Shown here one piece after another: positions 22,170 to 33,988 of a DNA stretch of 64,000 bases. The DNA is from Circinella umbellata (lineage: Eukaryota; Mucoromycota; Mucoromycetes; Mucorales; Lichtheimiaceae), in contig JAIWNF010000031.1 in assembly GCA_025093555.1 (NCBI GenBank), forward strand, positions 62,001-126,000. The letters run 5' to 3'. Made by a program: the position numbers and the translations under genes. How positions within the stretch are numbered: position 1 is the stretch's first letter; the number at the start of each line of letters is the position of its first letter. A model generated the notes under the pieces. It did not search any database and was not told where the DNA came from. It saw only the letters and a program-made list of their open reading frames with translations.

Positions 22170-24086
22170 TTATGAAGTTACATGACGTACAGTATGTGCC
22201 CATCGTACCAATCTTTCAAATGTAACGTCCAGATGTTCAGATGAATAAGGAGAACTTCCTAATGCCCGATTTTTATCTCTTTCTGCCTCCAATAAAGCCT
22301 TTTCATATTGTGTCCTATGATTTTCGCATACATCATCAGGAGAATTACGCATTGATGATACCAAATTCTTGTGTTGTCGACATATACTCAATAGTGAATT
22401 ATAAGGAGTATCCCAAACCACATTATCCACACGGTCAATGAAATATTGTACTTGATCAAACAAACGTGCTTTTGTTCTCCAATCTTTCATAGCTTTTCTG
22501 AGATCATCCATACTATTAAATCCAAGATCATTTAACATTGTCTGGTTTTTTTTTTTTTATGTTATTAAAATATAATCATTTCACCCTTAACGTCAATCAT
22601 AACCTCAATTCCACAAATTTTGTATTTATATGTTTAAACTATACCTCAATGAGCTCGATATTTTTTGACTTGGCTTCGAGATCACTAATCTGATGAACAC
22701 CTTGAATACTTGTTTGGGTACCATAATCCATTAGATCGGGTTTTTCTTCGACGGTTTGTATACTTGTTTGAGTTGCATAATCAATTAGATCAGGTTTTTC
22801 TTGAATACTTTGTATACTTGTTTGAGTAGCATAATTAATTAAATCAGGCTTTTCTTGAATGCTTTGTATACTTGTTTGGGTGGCATAATCGATTAGATCA
22901 AGCTTTTCTTGAACACTTTGTATACTTGTTTGAGTAGCATAATCAATCCGATTAGACTTTTCCTGAATTTGGCTAACATATTCACGAGAAACTTCCATAT
23001 CGTCATTTGCTTTTTGCATCTCCTCTTCCAACATCTTTTATTTTTTTTAAAAAAAAAAAACGTTAGTAACGATAATATATATAGTAAAGCCCGTTGATTA
23101 AAAACAAAAGATATGTGATAAAAAATAAAGATTAGGTTACCTTGATCCTTGATTCCAACGAGGCTGTAACTTGTTTATATCGTTCATCCATAGCATCCAT
23201 TGTTTTTTTCTGAAAGTTTGTTTCCCAGGCATGATAATTGGCATTTAATTCAGGTTGACTCATTTTCCGTGTAATATTTCTTTTTCTCGTCTCTTTTTCT
23301 TCTTTTGGTACGGTATATTTGTTTGTTACTGGCGTTGTATATTCATGTTCATGATATGGCTCATGTTTATTCGTGTCATTTATTTCATCATTAATTTCAT
23401 CATCATCATAAAACTCACTACTTTTTGATAGTGTTGATGGTCGTGATATAGATCTCGCTTGTTGTTCTCGTATATTTGATAATGATTTTTCAATACGTAA
23501 TCGAGTTTCAGAAGGACTATCTGAAAGTACATCCTCAAATCGTTTACTTTGATGATCTGAGAACGAAAAAGAGGACGCTGATCGACTATTTTCATATGTG
23601 GATAAAGAATTATTTGCGTAACGTCGTTTGGTATTAGGTGTTGGTTCAGATCCAAACGATCGACTATTACCATGAGTACCTTCTAAAAAAGTTGTTTCTA
23701 CAACAGGTTGTGACGATGCGCGTGGTCGTTGATCTAATCTTTGTTGTTTCCCTTTTTTTGATCGTTTTGACTTTTCTAATATGTTAAAAAGAAGATAGAA
23801 TGAATAAAAGCTACCATGGGTGAAGTAAAAAAAAAAACCTTCTTCTACTCTCCACTCCCAAGATTGTTTTTCGCTTATTTTTCACATTCAATAGATTAGA
23901 CAGTAATTTATATATACTACCTACTGTATTGCTACCACGAGTTGAATGATAGTGATGGCTGTTATTATTGTCTGATATTAAAGAATAGCTAGAAAGATTA
24001 TCAACACTGGGGTGGTTGATGCTTCCACCACCACGAAAACTATAACTGTAGTCAATCACTGATTCATATTCAGACCATGGGTCCAT
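22170..24086 (-). CDS. coiled-coil protein with five tandem TQT (dynein light chain LC8-type) motifs, 520 aa
   Basis: Four exons fit in frame: 24086-23921, 23775-23141, 23034-22645, 22541-22170. The N-terminal 260 residues are Ser/Asn-rich and disordered, with a basic KSKRSKKGK patch. From about residue 220 the protein becomes helical and charged. Residues 298-380 hold five near-perfect 18-residue repeats (DYATQTSIQSIQEKP type) with TQT at 301-303, 319-321, 337-339, 355-357 and 373-375. xTQT is the core of the motif bound by dynein light chain LC8 (yeast Dyn2); tandem arrays of it, as in yeast Nup159, make LC8 staple two chains into a rod. The C-terminal 120 residues are predicted helical (MLNDLGFNSMDDL...). 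The overall family is not recognised. A role as a multivalent LC8 scaffold (spindle pole, nuclear pore or cortex) is inference. Confidence 0.8.
22700..22945 (-). repeat. 54-bp coding minisatellite (18-aa TQT repeat)
   Basis: Five tandem 54-bp units in exon 3 of the gene at 22170-24086. Reading frame and the TQT codons are kept in every unit; the variation falls in the linker positions. This points to selection on the motif rather than passive slippage. Confidence 0.85.
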
Positions 24087-26090
24087 TGTATAATAATTAT
24101 AATAAGAGCACGAAAAAAAAAAAGAATGGAAGAAAAATAAAGAACGTGAAGGTCGTTTGGTAAGTATATATTTTAAAAGGGGGACAAAGAAACGCGACTT
24201 TTGTACCTGTTTCCCTTAACAAGGTTTACTCCGCATTTAGAATCTAAAACAAAGACTCTATATTTTATGCACCAAACATACATATATCGCTGATTGATTT
24301 GAGTGGTCGATTGTATCCTATTATTCTTAAAGCATTTGCCAACACAAAAATATCGTGTGATTCATACTACGATGGACGGATCATTTGTCTTGAATTGTAT
24401 ATATATTTTTAGCTTTTACAAGAAAAGAAGATATTAATACTATTATTCATATCTACTTATTGTGTACGTAGAAGAGAAAAATATTTTGATAGATTCAACA
24501 TTTAATAGTGACCTCCATGATAACAAACAACAATAAATATAGTCAGTCATTTTAATTTCTTTCACTTTTTAAAATACTCAACTATAATAGTAGCGATTAA
24601 TTGATGAGATAAACTATATCTTTTAATCATGCCAATCTTTATTCCTGTTTCAATTCCATTCTGTTCGAAAGAAATATAATATATATATATATATATTAGA
24701 AATGATTAGGTGTGAACTGACACTACCACATCTGTGGATTCTCAAGTTTCGATAATCGTTACTGCGTATAATTATGAATTTAGATTAAAACGATAATATT
24801 GGTATTTTGTATTCATAGTACTATACTTGCAATTTTAATTAATTTGAAATGTGATGACTTTTCTGATATTCACCAGTTTGGACCCACCAAATTAAATGCT
24901 ACGTATACATCTTGTATTTTTAATACCACAACATGATACTACCCATAGAAACATTTATCTCGCTTTCGTAATGTATTTTATTTTTAGCGTACTACGTACA
25001 ATTATTTAATTATAAAGAAGACCACAAAATAGCAGCATCACAAGTAGTAGCTATCAGCAAAATGATGTTTGTACCACTCAACGCACTTAACCATCAGTTG
25101 TAGATGACACTAGTTCTAGTAAAGGTTCATCGACAAAAATAAATTGTCACTACCATCATACATCTTAGCATTTACAACAAAAAGCTCAGGAGTATTTAAA
25201 CACCATTTATCGTGGATCTTTATTGCTATATTTTATGGACAAAATATCCTGACACCAAGAATTTTTAGCATCATAATATTTTTAAATGTCACTCATGTTT
25301 CGTATTCATTAACGATAGGTACATAGACTATTTTTTTATTTGTCAAGAAAAGTATTTGCTAGCACGATACTGTACAATAAGAATATACTGTATATTATAT
25401 ATATATTATGTTTCATTATGTAGATGTGCTACTGAAAGAGACTTGAATAATATTTAATAATACCTTTCTTCAAACAAGATCAACTTGTTCTTTGTTAACA
25501 ACTCTCGATTTGTTTCGTTACTATGTAGTTAAAACTTTATATAGTAAGTCTTGCGAATCTTTTCTATACAATGATACGTAGTAGTAATAAAATAATAGGT
25601 ACGTAGTACGTACTTCCTCTTTTTTATCAATAAAATCAATAATTGAACGTTATACATAGTACCCCTTTTTCTTTACAAACATAATGAGAATGGTTCAACA
25701 ATGCCACAACTTGAATGACCACATACACATCTTTGCTATTGATTGATTGTTTGGATTTTTCCATGTATAAAAAAGTAAGTCATTGTTTTTTATTGGTTTA
25801 TTGTTCCTGCTTGATTCATACGCTGAAGTTTTTTTTCCTTTATGCGCTCTTAACTCATAGAGAACATCTTATTAGACTTTCTCTTTATTCTTTCTTGATA
25901 CAATGAATGAAAGAGCCATGGTAAAAAACCAAATCACACATATAGTAAATATATATAAAAGAAAAATAAAATACCTCTTTTTTTTTTTACCACTATAGCC
26001 AAATTTCACACCATCTTTTATATTTTCAATTTTAATTTTTTATTTTTATTATTGCTGTTTTATTCGTAAGGTCTATTATACGTATTCATC
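24087..26090. other. gene-free interval between divergent genes
   Basis: Two kilobases of AT-rich DNA between two divergently transcribed genes, so it should contain both promoters. There is an (AT)n tract near 24680-24697 and several TACGTA/ACGTAC palindromes (for example 25600-25612). No gene is supported. Confidence 0.5.
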
Positions 26091-27458
26091 ATGTCACCAC
26101 AAACTAGATCTAAATCAAAACGTTCAAACGAAAAAAATGTGACAATATACACTCAACAATTCAGACCGAACACGTCAAATGTAGCAAGTAACGCGGAATC
26201 ATCTGCACAAGCAGCGGCACGGAGCAAGACTACCCTAATAAACCAACAAAAACAACCCGCAGCATCTATTACAAAAAAGACGCCTGCAAAACAGTTATGT
26301 AAAAAGGTTATTGGAGTATCACAAATTGAACAAGAACCGAGACCACAAGTTCCAGCAGCAGCAACAGCAACAACAATAAATGGAGTTCATAAAAAAACTC
26401 AGGTCCCCGAAAATGACAATGATAACGATCAAGACAGTAGTAAAGACGATGAACAAGAGCCTGATGAAAATCAACAAGCGCATTTCAGTGAAAAACAAAA
26501 TATTTTTTGTTTTAAGGGCGAAGGGAAATTTCATCTCAACTTTCCAATTCCCTTATTTTCTGCAGGGATATCCGATACCTCATTGTTGTGTGGCAACAAA
26601 AGTAATAATACCTTTGTTCCTACAATTTCTGCAACGAAACATGTCCAACATAACAAAATACGTGGTAATTGGTTTTATTTTATTTTATTTTGCTATTTTA
26701 GACTTCACTATTTCTATTATTTTTGTCAGTATATTCTACTAATAAAAATTATATGTATGCTTCTTTGTTATACATAATAGATGATACTAATAATATTTCA
26801 AGCCACCTTAAAGATGATATTAACCGTATTTTGGAAAATCTTAGAGATATGTCAAAAACAATTAAAACACTAACAAGAAGAAATGAAAACTATCGTAAAC
26901 GTGGGTATAGTGCCATAAGTGACAACTACTATGAACAACAACAAGAAGAAAAACAGATTCTGAAACGTCCTCGCCGTGCGCAAAGTGAAGATACAAGTGG
27001 AGGTGACAGGTAAAAAATGTTCAAACTTGTTTTAAACTATTTTGTTATATTTGATATTTTAATATGATTATTATTACTATTATTACCATCAACGTCGGTA
27101 TGTACGGCTTATTAATAAAAAAAATATATACTACGTAAACTATATCCATTTTATATGTAGTCTCTTTTCAGAAGTTTCTTCTCGTGTCCTGGAACTTCGC
27201 GATCAAATCAAAAAAGGAGAGGAACAATTAAACTTGTTACATAATCAGTATGGACAACTGGAAAAACTTTACCATGAGGCGTTTGGAGTTATTCATTGTA
27301 ACAATAAGATTGCAAGAAATGCGGCAGTTATCCAATTTTCACATAAAGCGAATACTATTGCATCCAATACATCTAGTCTTTGGAATTCGTCGGATAAACT
27401 GGATAAAGATGCCAAACAACTGATGGATATTTTCATGGATGAATCATTCGAAGGATAA
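26091..27458 (+). CDS. unrecognised coiled-coil protein, three exons
   Basis: Three exons fit: 26091-26664, 26781-27002, 27172-27458 (about 360 residues), with ATG at 26091. The first 150 residues are low-complexity and basic, then acidic (MSPQTRSKSKRS..., ...NDNDNDQDSSKDDEQEPDENQ), typical of a disordered nuclear protein. Exons 2 and 3 read as amphipathic helix (SSHLKDDINRILENLRDMSK; LELRDQIKKGEEQLNLLHNQ) separated by a basic KRPRRA patch. This could be a chromatin- or kinetochore-associated coiled coil, but no family was recognised. The middle of exon 1 (about 26500-26660) reads less like protein, so an extra intron ending at the ag of 26562-26566 is possible. Confidence 0.65.
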
Positions 27459-28499
27459 GAAGAAGGGTACACTGATACGTAAAATAAAACAATATAAAGA
27501 AAACCAATAAATGTATGTATGAAATATATAACCTTTATTCATTAATTATAGCAGAAGCAGTTTAATTTTCACATGCTTTGCCCGCCCTTTATATCTTTCC
27601 CTACGTACCTCTCTCTCTCTCTTTCTCTTTTCTTTTTAATCGAATATACTACGTCACTGACATCTTTTGATATGAAATATAAATAAAATTAATACGTAGA
27701 ATTATTGTTTAAGATATTAGTAATTGAATTGATGACTTCGGAAACCCTTAAAATATTTTTCAGCGATAACATTAAAATATAAAAGTGAATATACCTTATG
27801 GTTACGTAAGTTTCCTGCTTTTACCGTTCCATTTTTTTTTTTTTTGGGAAATCTCAATAAAAAATAGAATGGATATAACAATAGTTGTTTCCAAAGATTG
27901 CTTGTATGTAGATACATTTTACAAACTCAACTGAGAACAAATAAGTGAATGGTATATATGTCCTTATCTCCAACATTAGAACCAAAAATAAATGTTGTAA
28001 AATATCTAACCAACAGAACTTAATTCATGAAAAGCGTATGGTTTATCCAATGGAGTAGAGGAAGTAATGGTATTTTTGCGGGAATTCATTACTTTTGACA
28101 ATTTTGTAGATTAGTAGTTGCTACCTTTATGGAGATATCCAGTTGTATGTCATAAATTTGCCGTGGTTTTACGTAAAGTAAATTCATTCAATCTTCTGTC
28201 TTTATTATTGGCCTCGTCATACGTATTCCATTTTTACTACTAATGGATGATCAAAAAATAAAAAACATCAGTATCAAACAGCCATATTTATATACGTATT
28301 TTATTTATACGTATAATGTTGAAATACGTAATTAATTTTTTTTTTATACTGCCTCTACTTAAATACCCCTGTATGTTAATTATATTATCAAGAATTAACA
28401 AACGGGATTAATATAGCATTACGTAGCTGTTTGTTATTATAATATATTATGCGCTTTTCATGCTTTTTGCTAACTAATTTTTATGCTGCAGTGGTACGT
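27459..28499. other. gene-free interval
   Basis: AT-rich DNA with the 3' UTR of the preceding gene, a CT-rich microsatellite near 27610-27635 and poly-T at 27831-27845. No gene is supported. Confidence 0.45.
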
Positions 28500-29350
28500 A
28501 ATTCCATTCTCGTTCTCCCAATCTCATGACGAACGTTTTTGTTTTCAATAATGCCACATTGTTTGTTTTCATTTATTCCGTGATTTCTTTTCAATTGTTT
28601 TCTACGACTATAATCACTTCTACCCGAGGAGCTGACACCATCAACGCAAATGTAGAATGCATTATTGTCGTCATTATCTTCACTGCTGGATTATTAAAAG
28701 AGGAATCACCATTATCTTCATATTCAATGTAGCTATTAGCATTGTGCGCCTCGTCATTTGACGCGGCATTGGAATGAGATAGATGAACACACGTGTTGTT
28801 GTCATTTTCAAATTCAAGCCCTTCATCAGTTGCTTGTAACCTATATAAACATTACCTAATATATATCATCCACTATCCTTCGTGTAAGATGTTCCACACT
28901 AACATCATCATCCATATTTTCCACTAGTGAGCCCAAATACTAATTAAAGCCAAGTTCAGTATTGGATCCATTTTCTACCGAGTTACTGTAATAAATTATT
29001 AATTACACCAACATTGTAAATCATCATCAATCCATAATGTACCTTTTCTTTTAAACCCACTAAATGCGGATTCCCTTCATCTTTCCGGACATGAGTGTCT
29101 ACCATAAATTAATCAATAAATAACTTAGGCAAGCTAATATATTAGTAGTACTTTATTATGCCCCTCTGACATTATCAATTCATCAATTAGAACAGCTTTT
29201 TCATTGATTTTTTTCCCTTGTGTTTTATACTCTGTTAAACATTTGCCTAGTGCTTAGATACAAGAAGATGGGAATCCCAGTGACCAAGAATGCGTGCCTT
29301 AAGAGGAATAGTATAGCCAATACATGACATTTTCGATCCCTTTCAAAGAC
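28500..29350 (-). pseudogene. decayed gene fragments (downstream part), unrecognised
   Basis: Minus-strand pieces read like protein but are broken. About 29330-29150: IPLKARILGHWDSHLL, then after a stop YKTQGKKINEKAVLIDEL. About 29108-29040: VDTHVRKDEGNPHLVGLKEK, before a possible donor. About 28990-28870 there is an in-frame TAG after ELGFN. About 28840-28500: FENDNNTCVHLS..., with a frameshift near 28690 into SSEDNDDNNAFYICVDG... and a basic tail. These are likely remnants of the same locus as 30500-32160, split by the element at 29544-30353. The family is not recognised; a transposon-borne or host gene are both possible. Confidence 0.35.
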
Positions 29351-29543
29351 TGTAGTTGAAAGGGGTTTAGTTCTTTTTAGTCAGATTATTAAACGTTATT
29401 ATCTATCACATTGCATATCATGCGAATCGTATAAGTCGATCATATTCTTTGTTTTTCTTCTTACGGATCAAAATTTTTTATCTTTGGACGTTTTAAGAAT
29501 AGACGAATAAACACAATTCCATTTTGTTGGGGTTGTCGTCATA

Positions 29544-30353
29544 CAGTGAGTATTCGCTAAACCGGTGCTCGTTAAACCGGTATTTCGCTACGTAAACCGG
29601 TAGTATCTCTTAAATATTTTTTATATACTTAGTAAAATACCGGTGATCCGCTAAACCGGTATCCGGTGAGCTTTCTTAAATATTTACCGGGTTTATAATA
29701 GTATTATTCTATCTTATATCATATAATATCAATCTTTTATTGGTAACATTATTGACACGCCCTTCCTTTAACGTCATCTAAGCTCTTCCCTTTGTTTTCA
29801 GTTGGCTACTTTGTTTCCATAGAAATTGAAAATATACAAATCATTCTTGCCGTCAAAAGAAACCTTCTCAGCACCTTGTTGATAACAGTGTCTCTTTTCA
29901 CCAACTTTACACAGATGCTTTTTCTTCTTTCTTATCTGGGTATGTATGTATTTTTTTTCAACTTTGTCACGTACTTGTTTATTACCATTGAGTACTGTAT
30001 GTAATTATGTTGTTGATACAATTCATTTTTTCTCATTTCTTCAATCGCTAACCATGGTCCATATTTTGAACACACTTTGTTGTACATTCACTATTAATCC
30101 TGTCTCTGGTTAACTATCACTATTCGATGAATACTGTACACTAATATCATTTTTATCAATAAAATATTAGCTCATAATGGCATAGATACATTATATCCGC
30201 CATCATTTTTTTATCTTATCCGTACAGCTTAGTTGTTTTTTCAGTATATCTACATATTAGTACCAGCTGCGTTTCAATTCGTTAAACCGGTAATTCGCTA
30301 AACCGGTACAAACCCTCACATATATTGTGTACCGGTTTAACGAATACTCACTG
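29544..30353. mobile_element. 810-bp pogo/Tc1-type non-autonomous element with TA duplication
   Basis: The left end cagtgagtattcgctaaaccggt (29544-29566) mirrors the right end accggtttaacgaatactcactg (to 30353), and both are flanked by TA (29542-29543, 30354-30355). Extra aaccggt motifs recur subterminally inside both ends (29564-29670 and 30290-30306). The interior shows one short + strand open frame (29792-30004) that is not a transposase, so it is non-autonomous. CAGT termini plus TA duplication are typical of the Tc1/mariner-pogo superfamily. Confidence 0.85.
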
Positions 30354-30459
30354 TATAATGTTTATTTAAATCAAAAGGCTGTTGATGTAAGTGTTACAAA
30401 CGGCATCAATATATTTTTAATATTTGTTAAATCCAATTACATATCCATTTTTTGCCCAT

Positions 30460-31380
30460 CCTATTCGTCAGAGATATAACATAATGATATCAACACATAA
30501 AAATGATCGGATTTTTGAAAACCCCTACTAATGAAGTTTTATTAGTTTATATATTTCTTACCTATGTGCACACCAACACCCTCATACTTACAATTTCATG
30601 TATCATTAGTCTTGTTAGTTCTTCTTGCTCAACTGAGCCTTGGATTCTCATTGTATATCTATATTTATCTCTAAGTATACGAGTTTGTGCACATGAAAAT
30701 TGCTCTATCATGGCAACGACAGCTTCTCGGTTGGCTTGTAATAAAGTTTATTAGTTATAATAATAAATCCAACATTATCTTAAAACAATTCTTTCTTTTT
30801 TTTCGCTATTTCTCCTGTCCCTTTCTGTTTTTTATTTTTATTTTTACACATAGATGTTCAATTTTTACCTTGATTGATAAAAAGTTGTGCTGACGGATAT
30901 GGAAGTTCGATTTTATATTCTACCTTTGGTTTACGCACATAAACTTTCCCTGGTGAACGACCATATTTTTTAATCAACTCTTTATACAGTAAAATCCCGC
31001 TTTTTGCACCCTCGATTTTTGCACCCTCCTTCTTTTTGCACACCTTTTGGCCAAAATCCCACTTTGATTTTATTATGTTTTCGACCCCACTTTCTGCACA
31101 CCCCCGGTTTTTGCACTACTTTCGAGCCAAATCCCACCTGTGCAAAAAACGGGGTTCAACTGTAATATTTTTTGTGTTTCATATCATTATCATCATCCAC
31201 TATCGGCTCTTCTGGAGCAGTGACATAACTGGAAATTGATGATGAATCGCTATCCATCATAACATCATTATCGATTTCATTAACTGTAGCAAAAGGATTT
31301 TCAACTTTATATTGAGTGTGTAATTCGAAAGTGTCATATTCATTATCTTCGTTTTTCTCTTGTTCAATGGAGAGTGGCTA
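30460..31380 (-). pseudogene. decayed gene fragments (upstream part) carrying a MITE insertion
   Basis: Minus strand. An exon-like frame at about 31375-31165 (PLSIEQEKNEDNEYDTFELH... to MKHKKYY) resumes on the other side of the MITE 30987-31162 as YKELIKKYGRSPGKVYVRKP... to 30870. An intron-like gap follows, then ANREAVVAMIEQFSCAQTRI to a GTAAGT donor near 30590. The exact resumption across the MITE shows that the element landed in coding DNA. The protein family is not recognised. Confidence 0.4.
30987..31162. mobile_element. 176-bp Tc1/pogo-like MITE
   Basis: Termini cagtaaaatcccgctttttgcac and, on the other strand, cagttgaaccccgttttttgcac; flanked by TA at 30985-30986 and 31163-31164. The interior repeats ttttgcaccc-type segments. 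It has no coding capacity and interrupts the decayed gene around it. Confidence 0.85.
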
Positions 31381-31559
31381 CATTTTTAGGAGTGATTAGC
31401 ATATACATAGTGCACAAAATACACATGTATTTGGCTGTGACCCACTGTGACTCCGACAACATTTTTGGCAGTGGATTTTGTGACCCAAGTGACCTGGAAG
31501 ATTTATACATTACTATAACCACACTCATATTATAATAACAAAATTAAAGAAATAATACA

Positions 31560-32161
31560 ATACCTTACCAGGACATTCTTCCTCCTCGTATTCATAGTCT
31601 TTCTCCTCTTGATAATATACATCATGTTGAGACTGCTCCTCCTTGCCTTGAGATCGAGATTGTCCATCCTTTTCTTGAGTCTGTTTATCTTCTTCTTCAG
31701 ATACCTCGTTGTTTTTATTACAATAATGTTGACATCGTGAGCGACACTTGATCCCAGACGGACATCAAGTATAGATCTCTAATGATCCTCATCAGCTTTG
31801 GGAACATGAATTTCGATTTTCTGCTTAGACGAGATGGCGCATTTGAGAGGAATGATCTGGAAGCACTTTTCGATATAAAAAAAAGCTTGTTAAAATGATG
31901 AAGTCTCGTGCGGAGCAATATCGTTTGCATAAATTACGAACATTGCTGTTAGTCTTGAAAACTTTTGAATCGATCCCCCAGTCGACGAGTAGTTTTGTCT
32001 GGTAATCGTGAAAGTTTTTGAATAGTCATAGAAGTACAATTCCATGGTGTAAAATTATGTGTCATGTGGATCATACAATATAATTGCTTACAGCTGATTC
32101 CGAATTCCAATCCATCTTTCCAAGAAACCAAGTGGTTGAGGATTTCTTTGAAATGCATCAA
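31560..32161 (-). pseudogene. decayed coding fragments, unrecognised
   Basis: Minus-strand frames at 32161-31949 (HFKEILNHLVSWKDGLEFGI...) and 31930-31718 are separated by two stops. They are followed by an acidic, Glu-rich frame (EVSEEEDKQTQEKDGQSRSQ..., about 31715-31575) ending at a GTAAGG-type donor. They probably belong with the fragments at 30460-31380. No conserved domain was recognised. Confidence 0.3.
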
Positions 32162-33988
32162 TCACAAAATGTGAATCACTTCGTGCTGCGCACGATGTAG
32201 ATTGCAGTATTTGTTATTGTTGTTACTGTAATTGCAGATACATGTGTGTTTGTTGTGTCATGCGTTATGCTAGGAATGTAGCTGATAATTTCAAGAGATT
32301 GAAAAAAAGGATGGTTCAAAAGGAACGAAAGAAAGTCTGACGAAATTGTAGTTTGAATGAATAAAAGCAGATCAAATTAATTGTTCCCAATTAGGAAATG
32401 GCCCCAGTAGCGAGACGAAAGGGAGATTATTCTATTGCAAAATGTTATAAATGAATTTGAGTTTATAATTATTGTTAGCTATTCGTTATACGTACTGGAT
32501 ATGTGATGTTTAAGCATTTAATTGTCGAAGTAATCAAATGGTCATGTTCGAGAACATATATTTTGTTTTTTGTCGTTCCCTTTACACTCAATGGTGCCCC
32601 AAATAGTACATGATTTTAATTCTTTTTACAGACGCCTTTCTGCTATCTGTAAATATCTGGAGTGCTATAATAGAGTTTGAATATGTTAACACTTAATTAT
32701 GTTGCAACTACAGTTAACACTTTTAAAGACATACTTATCACTTCAAATAAACTCGATTCCGTAGCGCTGCATTCAATGGCAGTGGTTCGATTAATGATAG
32801 ATTTCTTATAAATGGTTCGGTTGGTCGACAATGTTCTTGGATTCACTAACAACAGTAGAATTTTCATCAAACGCAATCAGGAACTCTCCATTAGAAAATG
32901 CTTTTGTTCCATTAATTTTTCTCGCGGCATTCGGATTTCTTGCTTCTGTTTTTTTCACGTTTTTTATTAAAGTTATATTCCAATATTGACACTATTGATA
33001 CAGTCCATGACTTTTTTTTAAAAAAAAAATATTGACGCTAATAAAGAACTATCATGAACTTTCTTCTCTCTTATGCTTTATGCTACGTGTTTAAGTCTCA
33101 GCAACATGTCATAGTCAAAATTGATTGGCTAAATCCAAAACGTCATAATCTCTTTTTATTGGTTTTCATTGCCTCATTCACTTTGGCCATTGCAGTTCTT
33201 TTTAAAAAATAAAGATAGTTATATAAAATTAACAATATTTCTCTGCTTAATCTGTCTTGGACCCCAAAACCCTATCGAAATATCGTTGTATCAAAGATCG
33301 TTATAGCGAGCGGTGACGGTAAATTTTAAAAAAAAAACTTTGTATGATACAATTGGATTTCATAGCTTAATCATACACTTGATACAGCTTTCTATAATAG
33401 GATACTATGTTAAAGCTTTTTTTTTTTTTTTTTTACAAAACTTAATATTTATTGTGGGGTATGCACTATGAATTAAAACCAAAAATAAAAGCTTTTTTAA
33501 CTCTCACGACCTCATGACTTACACCATATACCTAATATCAATATTATAAAATATAGGTTGCATACTTACTGACTTCAACCGTAAAATATGAGTTAGAATA
33601 AGAATTGTTAATATTTTCAGAGTCGTAAGATATGTCAAGTTAAGTGACTTGAAGAGATGTTCTTACAGAAAAAAAGTATTTCCTATTGAGTTTTTCACTT
33701 TAAAGTTTTGTCTAAATATGATATTTCAACAAGTAACGCCAATATTTAGACAGAGGGATAAGCAGCATGTAAAGTAAAACTATACGAAAGAATGTACTAT
33801 TATTATTATTATCAATAAAAATTGCAATATATAAACACAATATGAAAAAACTTTGCACAACTGATCCTGCTTCTGGTTTTATTTTCATTTGATTACTTCG
33901 ATATGATACGTAATCAAACTTTATTTACATTTAATAGCCAAAAAACACAATGATAACATTAATTTTTTTTTTTTGGTTATTGGTAGTA
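32162..33988. other. gene-free interval
   Basis: AT-rich DNA with several homopolymer runs (poly-T 33419-33434). A segment near 33270-33315 (atatcgttgtatcaaagatcgttatagcgag) resembles one end of a pogo/Tc1-type element, but no partner end or TA-flanked boundary was found. Confidence 0.45.

Noticed and set aside
33260..33320. Possible single end of a pogo-type element
   Set aside because: No matching inverted end and no TA-flanked boundary found, so it is mentioned only as a resemblance.
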